From Acidobacteria bacterium SCN 69-37 (GTDB lineage: Bacteria; Acidobacteriota; Vicinamibacteria; Vicinamibacterales; SCN-69-37), in assembly GCA_001724025.1 (NCBI GenBank), contig MEDJ01000011.1, forward strand, positions 75,851 to 122,489: a DNA stretch of 46,639 nucleotides. Direction: 5' to 3'. The notes under the pieces were generated by a model. The model was not told the DNA's origin. It saw only the letters and a list, made by a program, of their open reading frames with translations, and ran no database searches. Shown one piece after another: positions 18,964-26,632 of this stretch (within the stretch, counting starts at the first letter, position 1; the number at the start of each line of letters is the position of its first letter). A program made the position numbers and the translations under genes.

Positions 18964-19859
18964 TGACGGTGCCGATCGACACGCCGCGTGCGAGTGAGGC
19001 CCCGGGGCCGACGGCCCCGCGGGAGGACACGTCTCCCGACGGCCCGCCGCTCGTCGACGGCGAGGTGCCGGTCATCGCGTTCGATCGCGTGACGCTGGCC
19101 TTCGACGACAACGTCGTCCTGCAGGACATCAGCTTCACGCTGCTGCCGGGCCGGATGAAGGTGTTCCTCGGGGCGAGTGGATCGGGGAAGTCGACGATTC
19201 TGCGGCTCGTGCTCGGCCTGTTGCGTCCCGATGCCGGGCGGATCTGGGTGCTCGGCGAGCGCGTGGACGTGATGCCCGAGGCTGACCTGATGGCCGTGCG
19301 GTCGCAGGTCGGGATGATCTTCCAGGACGGGGCGCTGTTCGACTCGCTGACGGTCCGGGAGAACGTGGGGTACCGGCTCTTCCAGGAGGGCGACGTCCCG
19401 GAAGACGAGGCCGACGCGCGTGTCGACGAGGTGCTCGGATTCGTCGGCCTGAGCGCGTTCGCCGATCGCATGCCGTCGGCGTTGTCGGGCGGCCAGCGGC
19501 GGCGCGTGGCGATTGCGCGCGCCATGGCCGCGCGGCCGCGCATGCTGTTGTACGACGAGCCGACCACGGGGCTCGATCCGATCACGGCGATGACCGTCGA
19601 TCAGGAGATCGTCAAGGTGCGCGATCTCGAGGGGGCCAGCGGGCTGCTCGTCACGCACCAGCTGCGCGACGCGTTCTTTGTCGCGACCCACGAGGCCGTC
19701 CGGGGCCCGGATCAGGCGGTGCAGTTCGTCCCGGCCTCGGCCGAGCGGCTGGCGCGCACCGAGTTTGTCATGTTGAAGCAGGGGGGGATCGCCTTCGAGG
19801 GGACGGTGGACGCCCTGCGCCGGACCGAAGACGCCTACCTGCGGGCGTTCCTGTCGTAA
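18963..19859 (+). CDS. mlaF: Phospholipid ABC transporter ATP-binding protein MlaF
   Basis: ATPase partner of MlaE, 298 aa. Walker A LGASGSGKST, Q-loop MIFQDGALFDSLTV (the Mla-type GALFDSLTVREN), signature LSGGQRRR, Walker B MLLYDEPTTGLDP, H-loop LVTHQL. An N-terminal tail of about 35 residues, rich in Pro and acidic residues, is longer than in E. coli. A variable insert after the H-loop (VRGPDQAVQFVPASAERLART) is also unlike the enterobacterial protein. No mlaB-like STAS gene is adjacent. Confidence 0.95.
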   Translation: MTVPIDTPRASEAPGPTAPREDTSPDGPPLVDGEVPVIAFDRVTLAFDDNVVLQDISFTLLPGRMKVFLGASGSGKSTILRLVLGLLRPDAGRIWVLGERVDVMPEADLMAVRSQVGMIFQDGALFDSLTVRENVGYRLFQEGDVPEDEADARVDEVLGFVGLSAFADRMPSALSGGQRRRVAIARAMAARPRMLLYDEPTTGLDPITAMTVDQEIVKVRDLEGASGLLVTHQLRDAFFVATHEAVRGPDQAVQFVPASAERLARTEFVMLKQGGIAFEGTVDALRRTEDAYLRAFLS

Positions 19860-19865
19860 TTGCAC

Positions 19866-19892
19866 GCGGCCGCTCCCGGGGGGCCGCCTTTT
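19866..19892 (+). terminator. Possible intrinsic terminator after mlaF
   Basis: GCGGCC arm, loop GCTCCCGGGG, GGCCGC arm, then CTTTT. A 6-bp stem with short T run. If used it would cut mlaD expression, which has its own -10 downstream; partial read-through is plausible. Confidence 0.45.
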
Positions 19893-19894
19893 CC

Positions 19895-19920
19895 GACGCA
19901 GCATCGCGCTGCGTCATAAT
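19895..19920 (+). promoter_or_regulatory. Inverted repeat plus -10 box ahead of mlaD
   Basis: Perfect 8-bp arms GACGCAGC and GCTGCGTC around ATCGC (19895-19915), directly followed by CATAAT (19915-19920), which is 8 nt before ATG 19929. The palindrome would lie across the -35/-10 spacer, a position for an operator; it could also be a second hairpin in a read-through transcript. Confidence 0.4.
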
Positions 19921-19928
19921 CGAAACTC

Positions 19929-20969
19929 ATGCCGCGTACTCGTTCACTTGCCTGGTCGGAACTGAAGATTGGCATTGCCGGCGTGGCGGCGCTGGCGCTG
20001 CTCACCCTCCTGGTCGTGGCCGTTGGCGGCGACGGCGGCTACTTCTGGCAGCGCTATCCGCTCAAGGCCCGGTTCGCCAATGCCCAGGGCCTGAAGGAAG
20101 GGGCCGTCGTCCGCCTCAGCGGAAAGGAGATCGGCATGGTCACCGCGGTCGAGTTCGCCGGCGCCGAGATCGAGGTCCAGTTCGAGGTCCTCAAGTCGCT
20201 GCGGCCGGCCATCACGACCGAGTCGGTGGCCGTCGTCGGGGCGTTGAGCCTGCTCGGCGAGCCGATTCTCGACATCACCACCGCGCCGGGCGGGACGCCG
20301 CTCGAGGACGACGGGGTCGTGCGGACGCGGGAGTCGGCCGGCGCCATCGGCGACATCTCGACCGCCGCGACCACGACCCTCGACGAGATCGACCAGGTGC
20401 TCAGGCAGATCCGGTCGGGCGAGGGGACGCTCGGGCGCATCCTCACGGACGACGCGCTTTACACCGAGATGCAGGCGTTCATGGCGTCGGCGGCGTCGGT
20501 GACGCAGTCGGTGCAGGCCGGGCAGGGGACGCTCGGCGGACTGTTGAAGGATCCGGCGGCGTACGCGTCGCTGAAGACCTCGCTCGAGAATCTCCAGGTG
20601 ATGACCGATCGCATCAACAAGGGCGAAGGGGCGCTGGGCCGGCTGCTGAACGATGACGCGGTGGGGCAGTCGCTCGCCTCCACGGCCGGCAACATGGCGG
20701 ACGTGACGGGCAGGCTGTCGCGCGGCGAGGGCACGATCGGCAAGCTGCTGACCGACTCGCAACTGCACGATCGGCTCGACGGCATGGTGGGCAGCGTGAA
20801 TGCTTTGACGTCGGGCCTGAACGCGGGAGAAGGCACGGCCGGGCAGTTGCTGCGCGACCGGGAGCTTTATGAGAACATGAACCGGGCGGCGGCTGAACTG
20901 CGGGAACTGCTCGCGGACATCCGGAAGGATCCGCGGAAGTACCTGCGGGTCAACGTCAGCATCTTCTGA
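19929..20969 (+). CDS. mlaD: MCE-domain protein MlaD with C-terminal repeats
   Basis: Membrane-anchored lipid-binding subunit of the Mla complex, 346 aa. One N-terminal helix (about residues 12-32) is followed by the MCE domain (YPLKARFANAQGLKEGAVVRL; KEIGMVTAVEF). The C-terminal half, unlike E. coli MlaD, contains five tandem units at roughly 30-45-residue spacing: GEGTLGRILTDD, GQGTLGGLLKDP, GEGALGRLLNDD, GEGTIGKLLTDS, GEGTAGQLLRDR. They alternate with helical linkers, a build known from MCE proteins of GC-rich environmental bacteria that may form a longer periplasmic tunnel. No mlaC gene is present here. Confidence 0.9.
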   Translation: MPRTRSLAWSELKIGIAGVAALALLTLLVVAVGGDGGYFWQRYPLKARFANAQGLKEGAVVRLSGKEIGMVTAVEFAGAEIEVQFEVLKSLRPAITTESVAVVGALSLLGEPILDITTAPGGTPLEDDGVVRTRESAGAIGDISTAATTTLDEIDQVLRQIRSGEGTLGRILTDDALYTEMQAFMASAASVTQSVQAGQGTLGGLLKDPAAYASLKTSLENLQVMTDRINKGEGALGRLLNDDAVGQSLASTAGNMADVTGRLSRGEGTIGKLLTDSQLHDRLDGMVGSVNALTSGLNAGEGTAGQLLRDRELYENMNRAAAELRELLADIRKDPRKYLRVNVSIF

Positions 20970-20981
20970 GGAGAACGCATC

Positions 20982-21281
20982 ATGGCACAGCAGGGAAACT
21001 CGGGCAGCGTGTTCATGGCCTTCGTGATCGGGGCGGCGGCCGGGGCAGCTGTGGCACTCCTCTATGCGCCGGCGGCGGGTGAGGAGACACGGCGGAAGCT
21101 GGCGGATCGTGCCCGCGAGGGACGCGATCGGGCCGACGATCTGCGGCGCGAGGGGCGCGACTTCGTCAATCGCCAGCGCGAGAACGTGACGGCCGTCGTC
21201 GACGAGGCTGTCGATCGCGGGCGTGAGGCCTTCGAGCGGGGACGCGAGGCGTTCGACAGGGCGCGGAAGGAGAACCTGTGA
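20982..21281 (+). CDS. YtxH-domain small membrane protein
   Basis: 99 aa. An N-terminal glycine/alanine-rich membrane helix with YtxH hallmarks (FVIGAAAGAAVALLYAPAAGEETRRKLADRA) is followed by a strongly charged helical tail (DRADDLRREGRDFVNRQRENVT...). YtxH proteins are linked with envelope or stress responses but have no defined biochemistry. GAGGAG lies at a good distance before ATG 20982, 12 bp after mlaD. Being in line with mlaEFD suggests an envelope role. Confidence 0.85.
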   Translation: MAQQGNSGSVFMAFVIGAAAGAAVALLYAPAAGEETRRKLADRAREGRDRADDLRREGRDFVNRQRENVTAVVDEAVDRGREAFERGREAFDRARKENL

Positions 21282-21703
21282 CCGAGTGGGCGAGCGTCTT
21301 CCTGGCCGTGATGGCAGTGTCGCTCGCCATCATGGCCGCCGTGCAGATCGGGCTGATCGTCGTCGGCATCCGCGTCGCGAAGCAGGTGACGGCAGCCACG
21401 ACCCAGTTGCACCAGGAACTGCGCCCGCTGATCCAGAAGGCCCACGCGATTGCCGATGACGCCGCGCGGGCCACGACGCTGGCCACGCTGCAGGTCGAGC
21501 GCGTCGATCAGTTCCTGGCGAGCACGGCCTCCCGGCTCGATACGACGATGGGATTGATCCAGAGCGCGGCGTCGGGGCCGATCGGCCAGGGCGCGGCAGC
21601 CATCAGTGCGGTCAAGGCCGTGGTGGGCGTCCTTCGTGACTGGAAGTCCCGGCGTCGTCGTGCGAATTACCACGACGAGGACGACGCCCTGTTCGTGGGA
21701 TAA
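21278..21703 (+). CDS. DUF948-like membrane protein
   Basis: 141 aa. One N-terminal transmembrane helix (VFLAVMAVSLAIMAAVQIGLIV), then a helical region with HQELRPLIQKAHAIADDAARAT and a further helix around TASRLDTTMGLIQSAASGP, and a basic-acidic tail. The layout matches DUF948/YtxG-type proteins, which often pair with YtxH proteins, as here: GTG 21278 overlaps the YtxH stop by 4 bp. No catalytic residues are recognisable. A scaffold role at the membrane is inference. Confidence 0.75.
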   Translation: MTEWASVFLAVMAVSLAIMAAVQIGLIVVGIRVAKQVTAATTQLHQELRPLIQKAHAIADDAARATTLATLQVERVDQFLASTASRLDTTMGLIQSAASGPIGQGAAAISAVKAVVGVLRDWKSRRRRANYHDEDDALFVG

Positions 21704-21890
21704 GAGCGTCAGGTACGACCGGTACGACGGGCGAGTGGTGGGCCCGGCGCACTTCTGGGGCCACTTCAAAATACCTTCGGGTGATGCCGGTACGGCTCCA
21801 GGACGGTCTTCGGGCTGGAACGGATGTGGATGCCGGTTGCGACGGGTGAGCGCCTCACCAGAGCGCTGGCATCCCATCGCCGAGATGCGG

Positions 21891-21896
21891 TAGACT
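21891..21896 (+). promoter_or_regulatory. Putative -10 box of tRNA-Val
   Basis: TAGACT, 19 nt before the mature tRNA 5' end. A weak CTGGCA lies 19 bp upstream as a possible -35. Confidence 0.4.
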
Positions 21897-21915
21897 CATC
21901 CGGTTCCGAACGGTT

Positions 21916-21991
21916 GGGCGCTTGGCTCAGTTGGTAGAGCATCGCCTTCACACGGCGGGGGTCAGTGGTTCGAGTCCACTAGCGCCCACCA
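21916..21991 (+). tRNA. tRNA-Val (anticodon CAC)
   Basis: Complete cloverleaf: acceptor GGGCGCT/AGCGCCC, D arm GCTCAGTTGGTAGAGC, anticodon stem TCGCC/GGCGG with loop TTCACAC, T arm with TTCGAGT, and encoded ACCA at the 3' end. The 76-nt length is normal. Decodes GUG. Confidence 0.97.
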
Positions 21992-22089
21992 ACCTTCGCT
22001 CACCAGCAACAAGCACTTGCAGGAAATGCCGCGGGCCCGTTGCCGCGGCGTTCGTGTCTCTGGGGGGCAGTCGGGGCAGACGGGACGCG

Positions 22090-22743
22090 TCAGCGGTCCT
22101 CGTCTGACGAGCCACGACGGGCGGCGTACTCGAGCATGGCGTCGGCAATGGCGTTCGGACCCTTCGCGCGAAGCCCTGCTGCGGCACCGTGGACGTCCCG
22201 CAACTCACGGTTCTGTCCCAGTTTGGCTTTCCCGATCAGGCGCGTCACCTCGACGTCGATCCCGACAATGGCCTTGAGTTCCTCGTCGATGAATGCCTGG
22301 GGACTGTCGGCCATCTTCCAGGGCACCGGCTGCGAGGCCTCCTGGGTCTTGACCAGGTGGCCGACGAGTCCGCGCAGGTAGCGCACGTCATCGCGAATCT
22401 GCGCCCGCCCGTGGGCGTGCACGACCACGTAGTTCCACGTCGGCACTTCCTTGTGCGTCTCGTACTTTGTGGGATACCAGTTCGGCGAGATATACGCGTC
22501 GGCCGCGCGGAACACGACGAGCACCTCGTCGCCCGAGGCGATCTGCTGCCACACCGGATTCGCGCGGGCGACGTGCGTGCGCAGGACGCCGTGCGCGCCC
22601 TGGCGCGGATCCAGTTCGAAGACGAGGTGATTGGCGTCCAGCCCGCCCGCACCGTTCGTGACGAGCACACCAAGCGGGTGCCTGGCGATCACGGCGTGCA
22701 GCACGTCGGGACGGGTCTCTTCGAAGGGCGGCGGGATATACAT
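22090..22743 (-). CDS. PaiB-family FMN-binding negative transcriptional regulator
   Basis: Split-barrel flavin-binding protein of the Bacillus PaiB family, 217 aa, cytosolic. Recognised by MYIPPPFEETRPDVLHAVI at the N-terminus, LRTHVARANPVWQQI, the strongly conserved AYISPNWYPTKYETHKEVPTWNY and the later DEELKAIVGIDVEVTRLIGKAKLGQN. The partner acetyltransferase gene paiA is not next to it. ATG 22743 has GGAG 7-10 nt upstream, and a TATCAT -10 candidate sits at 22784-22779 on this strand. Confidence 0.92.
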   Translation of the reverse strand: MYIPPPFEETRPDVLHAVIARHPLGVLVTNGAGGLDANHLVFELDPRQGAHGVLRTHVARANPVWQQIASGDEVLVVFRAADAYISPNWYPTKYETHKEVPTWNYVVVHAHGRAQIRDDVRYLRGLVGHLVKTQEASQPVPWKMADSPQAFIDEELKAIVGIDVEVTRLIGKAKLGQNRELRDVHGAAAGLRAKGPNAIADAMLEYAARRGSSDEDR

Positions 22744-22845
22744 GGCGCAACTCCAGTGGCGGGCGATGGTCTCCCGCGATGATAGCCCGCCGCCGGCTCT
22801 CTCCAGGACCTTCTGGCTTGGGAGCCTGCGTCTTTCGGCAGGCTC

Positions 22846-23766
22846 TTATCTGCCGCCCGTCGTCCCTGTCGTGCCAGAAACAATCTCGACCCGCATGACA
22901 TGCCGTTCGCCTGGCGCGAGCGATATGGCCATTGGCGACACATTACAGGTTTCGACGCACACGAAGTCGCGCCACTCGTCGTCACCGAGATCGGCAAGCG
23001 CCCGGGCCTTGCGGATCCACGGATTCCAGACCACCGTCGTCCGCGAATCCTGCGCGCGAATGGCCAGGGTGCGGTTCAGCGCCCGATCTTCGATCCGGAT
23101 CGGATCGGCGCTGCCGAGGTAGATGCGATCCACCTCCCCGGCGAACGTCAGGTCGCCGCGATCGACGCCCTGGCGCCGGCCATCGAGCGAATCGAGATAG
23201 GGGATGCCGGCCAGGCCGGTGATACCGACCTCGTGGATGTCGCCGACGCGATAGTAGGTGTGCAGGGCCTCGGCGAACGTGAACGGCGTCGTGCCGGTGT
23301 TGACCGTCGTGAGCGTCATCGCCAGCGACGTCCCGAACGTGACCGCGTGCTCGAGGCGGAAGTCGCCCGGCCAGTCGTGCCGCGTGTGGTCATCGCTCGT
23401 CGTCGACATCGTCACGCGTACGGCGTCACCGTCGCGATCGATCGCGTCGAGCTGCCAGGCCTTCGTGCGCACGCAACCGTGCGCCGGCGCATCGGGACGG
23501 TCCGCGAGCGCACCGAACCAGGGAAAGCAGACCGGGACGCCACCGCGAATGGCGTGGCCGTCTTCGTACCGCGCGTGGTCGCTGACGAACAGGACTTGGC
23601 GGCCACCGGCCGGCGCCCAGCCGGTGACGTGCCCGCCGTGCAGGTACATCTCGCCGGCGGCCGTCGGCGACGCAATTCGTACGACGGGCAGACCGCCCCG
23701 GCCCGCTTCCACACCGGCCATGCCGGGCATGTTGAATTGCTGCTGAAGCTGCGCGAGGGATGTCAT
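22846..23766 (-). CDS. D-hexose-6-phosphate mutarotase (aldose 1-epimerase family, YeaD type)
   Basis: Interconverts anomers of glucose 6-phosphate-like sugars, 306 aa. The YeaD branch is marked by GGHVTGWAPAGGRQVLFVS, AIRGGVPVCFPWFG, PAHGCVR (catalytic His), ALHTYYRVGDI (second His), VDRIYLG and the C-terminal FVCVETCN (catalytic Glu). No signal peptide. ATG 23766 and ATG 23796 are both possible, and neither has a good ribosome-binding site. It lies 44-74 bp after upp on the same strand, so it is probably cotranscribed with it. Confidence 0.92.
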   Translation of the reverse strand: MTSLAQLQQQFNMPGMAGVEAGRGGLPVVRIASPTAAGEMYLHGGHVTGWAPAGGRQVLFVSDHARYEDGHAIRGGVPVCFPWFGALADRPDAPAHGCVRTKAWQLDAIDRDGDAVRVTMSTTSDDHTRHDWPGDFRLEHAVTFGTSLAMTLTTVNTGTTPFTFAEALHTYYRVGDIHEVGITGLAGIPYLDSLDGRRQGVDRGDLTFAGEVDRIYLGSADPIRIEDRALNRTLAIRAQDSRTTVVWNPWIRKARALADLGDDEWRDFVCVETCNVSPMAISLAPGERHVMRVEIVSGTTGTTGGR

Positions 23767-23840
23767 CGTCGTCCGATCCGGCTGTACGTTGCCCATGAGA
23801 CCCGCGGCACCGGACGATTGGCGCGCACGAGGTCGGGGGA

Positions 23841-24461
23841 TTACGTGCCGTACAGGCGATCCCCGAAGTCGCCCAGGCCGGGGAGGATGTACTTCTGCTC
23901 GTTGAGTTGCCTGTCCACGGCCGCCGTGTAGATCGGGACGTCCGGATAGGCGGCTTCGATGGTGGCGACACCTTCCGGGGCCGCGACGATCGACAACAGC
24001 CTGACGCGCGATGCCCCGGCGCCATGAACGAGGTCGAGCGCCATGCACGCGCTGCCGCCGGTGGCGAGCATCGGATCGACGACGAGCACGGTGGTCGTCG
24101 CCGACATCGGTGGCAGCTTCAGGTAATAGCGCGACGCGATGGCCGTTTCCTCGTTACGCTGCAGGCCGACGTGCCCCATGCGCGCATCGGGAATGAGATC
24201 CAGCACCGCCTCGGCCATCACCAGCCCGGCGCGCAGGACCGGCACGACGACGATGTCGCCGCTGAGCGCCTGGCCGACGGTAGCCTCGAGCGGCGTCTGG
24301 ACGGTCCTGTCGATCGTCGGCAGATCGCGCGTCGCGTCGATCGTGACGATCAGGCTCAGCCGCTCGGCCAGCCGCCGGAAGCGGCTGGGATACGACGCGG
24401 TACTGCGGAGCAGGAGCAGGGCGTTCTGGGCGATGGGATGGGAAACCAGGTGCACTGGCAC
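23841..24461 (-). CDS. upp: Uracil phosphoribosyltransferase
   Basis: Makes UMP from uracil and PRPP in pyrimidine salvage, 206 aa. Marks are VPVLRAGLVM, the PRPP loop VLVVDPMLATGGSA, and the C-terminal uracil-binding YTAAVDRQLNEQKYILPGLGDFGDRLYGT region. GTG 24461 is chosen: it gives the usual short N-terminus (HLVSHPIAQ) and stands exactly 6 nt after TATAGT, suggesting a leaderless mRNA. Divergent from the hpt-rpiB-deoC operon across 114 bp, so uracil and purine/deoxynucleoside salvage face each other. Confidence 0.95.
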   Translation of the reverse strand: MPVHLVSHPIAQNALLLLRSTASYPSRFRRLAERLSLIVTIDATRDLPTIDRTVQTPLEATVGQALSGDIVVVPVLRAGLVMAEAVLDLIPDARMGHVGLQRNEETAIASRYYLKLPPMSATTTVLVVDPMLATGGSACMALDLVHGAGASRVRLLSIVAAPEGVATIEAAYPDVPIYTAAVDRQLNEQKYILPGLGDFGDRLYGT

Positions 24462-24467
24462 GTCAGC

Positions 24468-24473
24468 ACTATA
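24468..24473 (-). promoter_or_regulatory. -10 box, leaderless-type, for upp
   Basis: TATAGT on the minus strand with 6 nt to GTG 24461. No recognisable -35. Confidence 0.45.
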
Positions 24474-24500
24474 CACAAGGCCTCCGCCGGATCGCGATGC

Positions 24501-24506
24501 TAGAAT
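24501..24506 (+). promoter_or_regulatory. Putative -10 box of hpt-rpiB-deoC
   Basis: TAGAAT on the plus strand; predicts a leader of about 65 nt before ATG 24576. The site lies back to back with the upp -10. Confidence 0.4.
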
Positions 24507-24556
24507 CCCGTCCGTGCGTCCCTCGACTTTCGACAGTCCTGCCGGCCGGCCGGCGT

Positions 24557-24574
24557 GCACGCGCGGGGGCGTGC
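24557..24574 (+). promoter_or_regulatory. Hairpin holding the hpt ribosome-binding site
   Basis: Arms GCACGC and GCGTGC around GCGGGG, ending one base before ATG 24576. The only purine-rich stretch upstream lies in the loop, so the fold could limit ribosome access. The preceding GCCGGCCGGCCGGC (24541-24554) is self-complementary as well. Confidence 0.35.
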
Positions 24575-24575
24575 G

Positions 24576-25097
24576 ATGATCCCGGTGCTCATCGGCGCGG
24601 ACGATCTGCACGGCCGCATCGCGGAACTGGCGGCCGACATCCGGAGCGATGCCGGCCCCGGGACGCTCGTGCACTTCGTGTGCGTCCTGAAAGGGGCGTT
24701 CGTGTTCCTGGCCGATCTGCTCCGTGTGGTCGAGGGCCCGGTCAGCTGCGATTTCCTCGGCGTGGCGAGTTATGGGGCGGGCACGATGTCGTCGGGCCAG
24801 GTCAAGCTGACGAAGGATCTCGATCACCCGCTCAAGGGGCGCTACGTCGTCGTCGTGGAGGACATCCTGGATACGGGGCACACGCTGATGTACCTCCAGG
24901 AGATCCTGGCCGCGCGCGAGCCGGCCGCGCTGCGGACCGTGTGCCTGTTGAGCAAGCCGTCGAGGCGGCAGATCGACGTGCCCGTCGACTACATCGGCTT
25001 CGAGATCGCCGATCGCTTCGTGGTCGGGTACGGGCTCGATTACGACGAGGCCTATCGCAACCTGCCGTACATCGGCGTGATCGACGAGGAGGGGTGA
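24576..25097 (+). CDS. hpt: Hypoxanthine(-guanine) phosphoribosyltransferase
   Basis: Converts hypoxanthine or guanine to IMP or GMP with PRPP, 173 aa. Marks are CVLKGAFVFLADL, the flexible-loop region VASYGAGTMSSGQVK, the PRPP motif VVVVEDILDTGHTL and the C-terminal VVGYGLDYDEAYRNLPYIG. ATG 24576 fits the family N-terminus (MIPVLIGADDL); GTG 24555 is an alternative. First gene of a tight three-gene unit with rpiB and deoC, together covering base salvage and pentose-phosphate recovery from nucleosides. Confidence 0.94.
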   Translation: MIPVLIGADDLHGRIAELAADIRSDAGPGTLVHFVCVLKGAFVFLADLLRVVEGPVSCDFLGVASYGAGTMSSGQVKLTKDLDHPLKGRYVVVVEDILDTGHTLMYLQEILAAREPAALRTVCLLSKPSRRQIDVPVDYIGFEIADRFVVGYGLDYDEAYRNLPYIGVIDEEG

Positions 25098-25098
25098 C

Positions 25099-25740
25099 GT
25101 GGCGGCGTTCCGTTTCCGCCTGATCGCCGAGTCCGACGCCCTGCGGATTCCCGAGGGCGCCACCGTCGAACTCGAGGCCGGCGGGCACATCACGCCGCTC
25201 GCCAGCGACACGATCGCGGCGCGGCGCATCCGCGTGGTGCGCGCCGGCACGCTCGATGCCACGTTGCCGGCCGACCTGGCGCCGGTCTTTCCGATTGCCC
25301 GGATCGCGATCGGCGGCGATCACGGCAGCCTCGTCCTGAAGGCCGCCATCACGACCCATCTGCGGGCGGCCGGCCTGGCGGTCGACGACCTCGGTACGCA
25401 TTCGACCGACCCCGTGGATTACCCCAACATCGCGCAGATCGTGGCCCGCGCCGTCGTCAGGCGCGAGGCCGACGCCGGCATCGTCATCGATGGGGCCGGG
25501 CTCGGCTCGGCGATGGCCGCGAACAAGGTGCACGGGATTCGCGCGGCCATGTGCAACAGCCTGACGCTGGCGCGGTACGCGCGCGAGCACAACGGCGCGA
25601 ATGTCCTGGCACTCGGTGCGACGCTCGTGACGCCGGCCGACGCGATCGCCATTGTCGATGCGTGGCGGTCGACGCCGATGACCGAGGCGCGGTACCTGCG
25701 ACGGCTGCTCGAACTGCGCCGCGTCGAGGGGGCGGGATGA
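25099..25740 (+). CDS. RpiB/LacAB-family sugar-phosphate isomerase with N-terminal extension
   Basis: Ribose-5-phosphate isomerase B-like, 213 aa against about 150 for E. coli RpiB. Residues 1-65 are an extra domain ([21 protein letters not shown]) of a type I associate with microcompartment-related enzymes. The RpiB core follows: [37 protein letters not shown] and [13 protein letters not shown]. The usual catalytic-cysteine motif ICGTG reads IDGAG, with Asp131 in place of Cys, and the usual SDHAG reads GDHGS. Activity is therefore plausible but the base must differ. GTG 25099 follows a strong GAGGAGGGG site; the stop overlaps the deoC ATG by 3 bp. Confidence 0.85.
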   Translation: MAAFRFRLIAESDALRIPEGATVELEAGGHITPLASDTIAARRIRVVRAGTLDATLPADLAPVFPIARIAIGGDHGSLVLKAAITTHLRAAGLAVDDLGTHSTDPVDYPNIAQIVARAVVRREADAGIVIDGAGLGSAMAANKVHGIRAAMCNSLTLARYAREHNGANVLALGATLVTPADAIAIVDAWRSTPMTEARYLRRLLELRRVEGAG

Positions 25741-26606
25741 CCGAGCGGTATCCCGTCGATCTGGCGCGCCTGGTGGCCACGCTCGCGCAGGAGGTCATTG
25801 CGCAGACCGGCGCGCTGGCGCCCGACCGGCGGTGCGGGTGTCATGCCGTGCGCGAGGATTGCTGTCCGACGCGCATGGCGCCGATCGTCGAGGCCGGCGC
25901 CGTGCGGCTTGGCGTGCACGCGTCGGGCGGTGCGCCGAATCCCGTGGCAGGCCTGATCGATCACACCCTGCTGAAGGCCGACGCGACGCGCGCCGAAATC
26001 GAGCAGGTGTGCCGCGAGGCCGCCGAGTACCACTTCGCCACCGTGTGCGTGAATCCGACGTGGGTGCGGCTGTGCGCGTCGCTCCTGCGAGGCAGCGGTG
26101 TCGACGTCTGCACGGTCGTCGGGTTCCCGCTGGGCGCGACCACCGCCGACGTCAAGGCGTACGAAGCCCGTCGCGCCATCTTCGACGGCGCGGCCGAAAT
26201 CGACATGGTGATCAACGTCGGGGCGCTCAAGTCGGGCGATGTGCGCCTGGTCGAGCAGGACATCGACGCCGTGGCGTCCGTGTGCCGGAGTGCCGGCGCG
26301 ACGAGCAAGGTGATCATCGAGGCCGCGCTGCTGACCGCCGACGAGAAGATCACGGCGTGCACGCTGGCCAAGGCGGCCGGTGCGGACTACGTGAAGACGT
26401 CGACCGGCTTCGGGCCTGGTGGAGCCACGGTCGAAGACGTCGCGCTCATGCGCCGCGTCGTCGGCCCCGAGATGGGCGTGAAGGCCGCCGGCGGCGTGCG
26501 CGATCTCGAAGGGCTCCAGGCGATGGTCGAGGCCGGGGCCACACGCGTCGGCGCCAGCGCGGGCGTGAAGATCGTGACGGGCCAGCGCGCCGCCGCCACG
26601 TATTGA
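25737..26606 (+). CDS. deoC: Deoxyribose-phosphate aldolase with N-terminal extension
   Basis: Cleaves 2-deoxyribose 5-phosphate to glyceraldehyde 3-phosphate and acetaldehyde, 289 aa. The aldolase core has [39 protein letters not shown] (Asp156), the Schiff-base lysine in [14 protein letters not shown] (Lys220) and the second lysine in [11 protein letters not shown] (Lys249). About 70 extra N-terminal residues precede it. They include an amphipathic helix ([19 protein letters not shown]), then a Cys-rich segment CGCH...DCC, reminiscent of encapsulation peptides and small metal sites. No shell-protein gene lies in the window. Confidence 0.92.
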   Translation: MTERYPVDLARLVATLAQEVIAQTGALAPDRRCGCHAVREDCCPTRMAPIVEAGAVRLGVHASGGAPNPVAGLIDHTLLKADATRAEIEQVCREAAEYHFATVCVNPTWVRLCASLLRGSGVDVCTVVGFPLGATTADVKAYEARRAIFDGAAEIDMVINVGALKSGDVRLVEQDIDAVASVCRSAGATSKVIIEAALLTADEKITACTLAKAAGADYVKTSTGFGPGGATVEDVALMRRVVGPEMGVKAAGGVRDLEGLQAMVEAGATRVGASAGVKIVTGQRAAATY

Positions 26607-26632
26607 CGCCGCCGCGGTCGCGGCCGCGACTG

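Noticed and set aside
21992-22089. Hairpin GCCGCGGG...CCGCGGC after tRNA-Val as terminator
   Set aside because: Arms are separated by a variable stretch and there is no U tract; convergent paiB-like gene follows.
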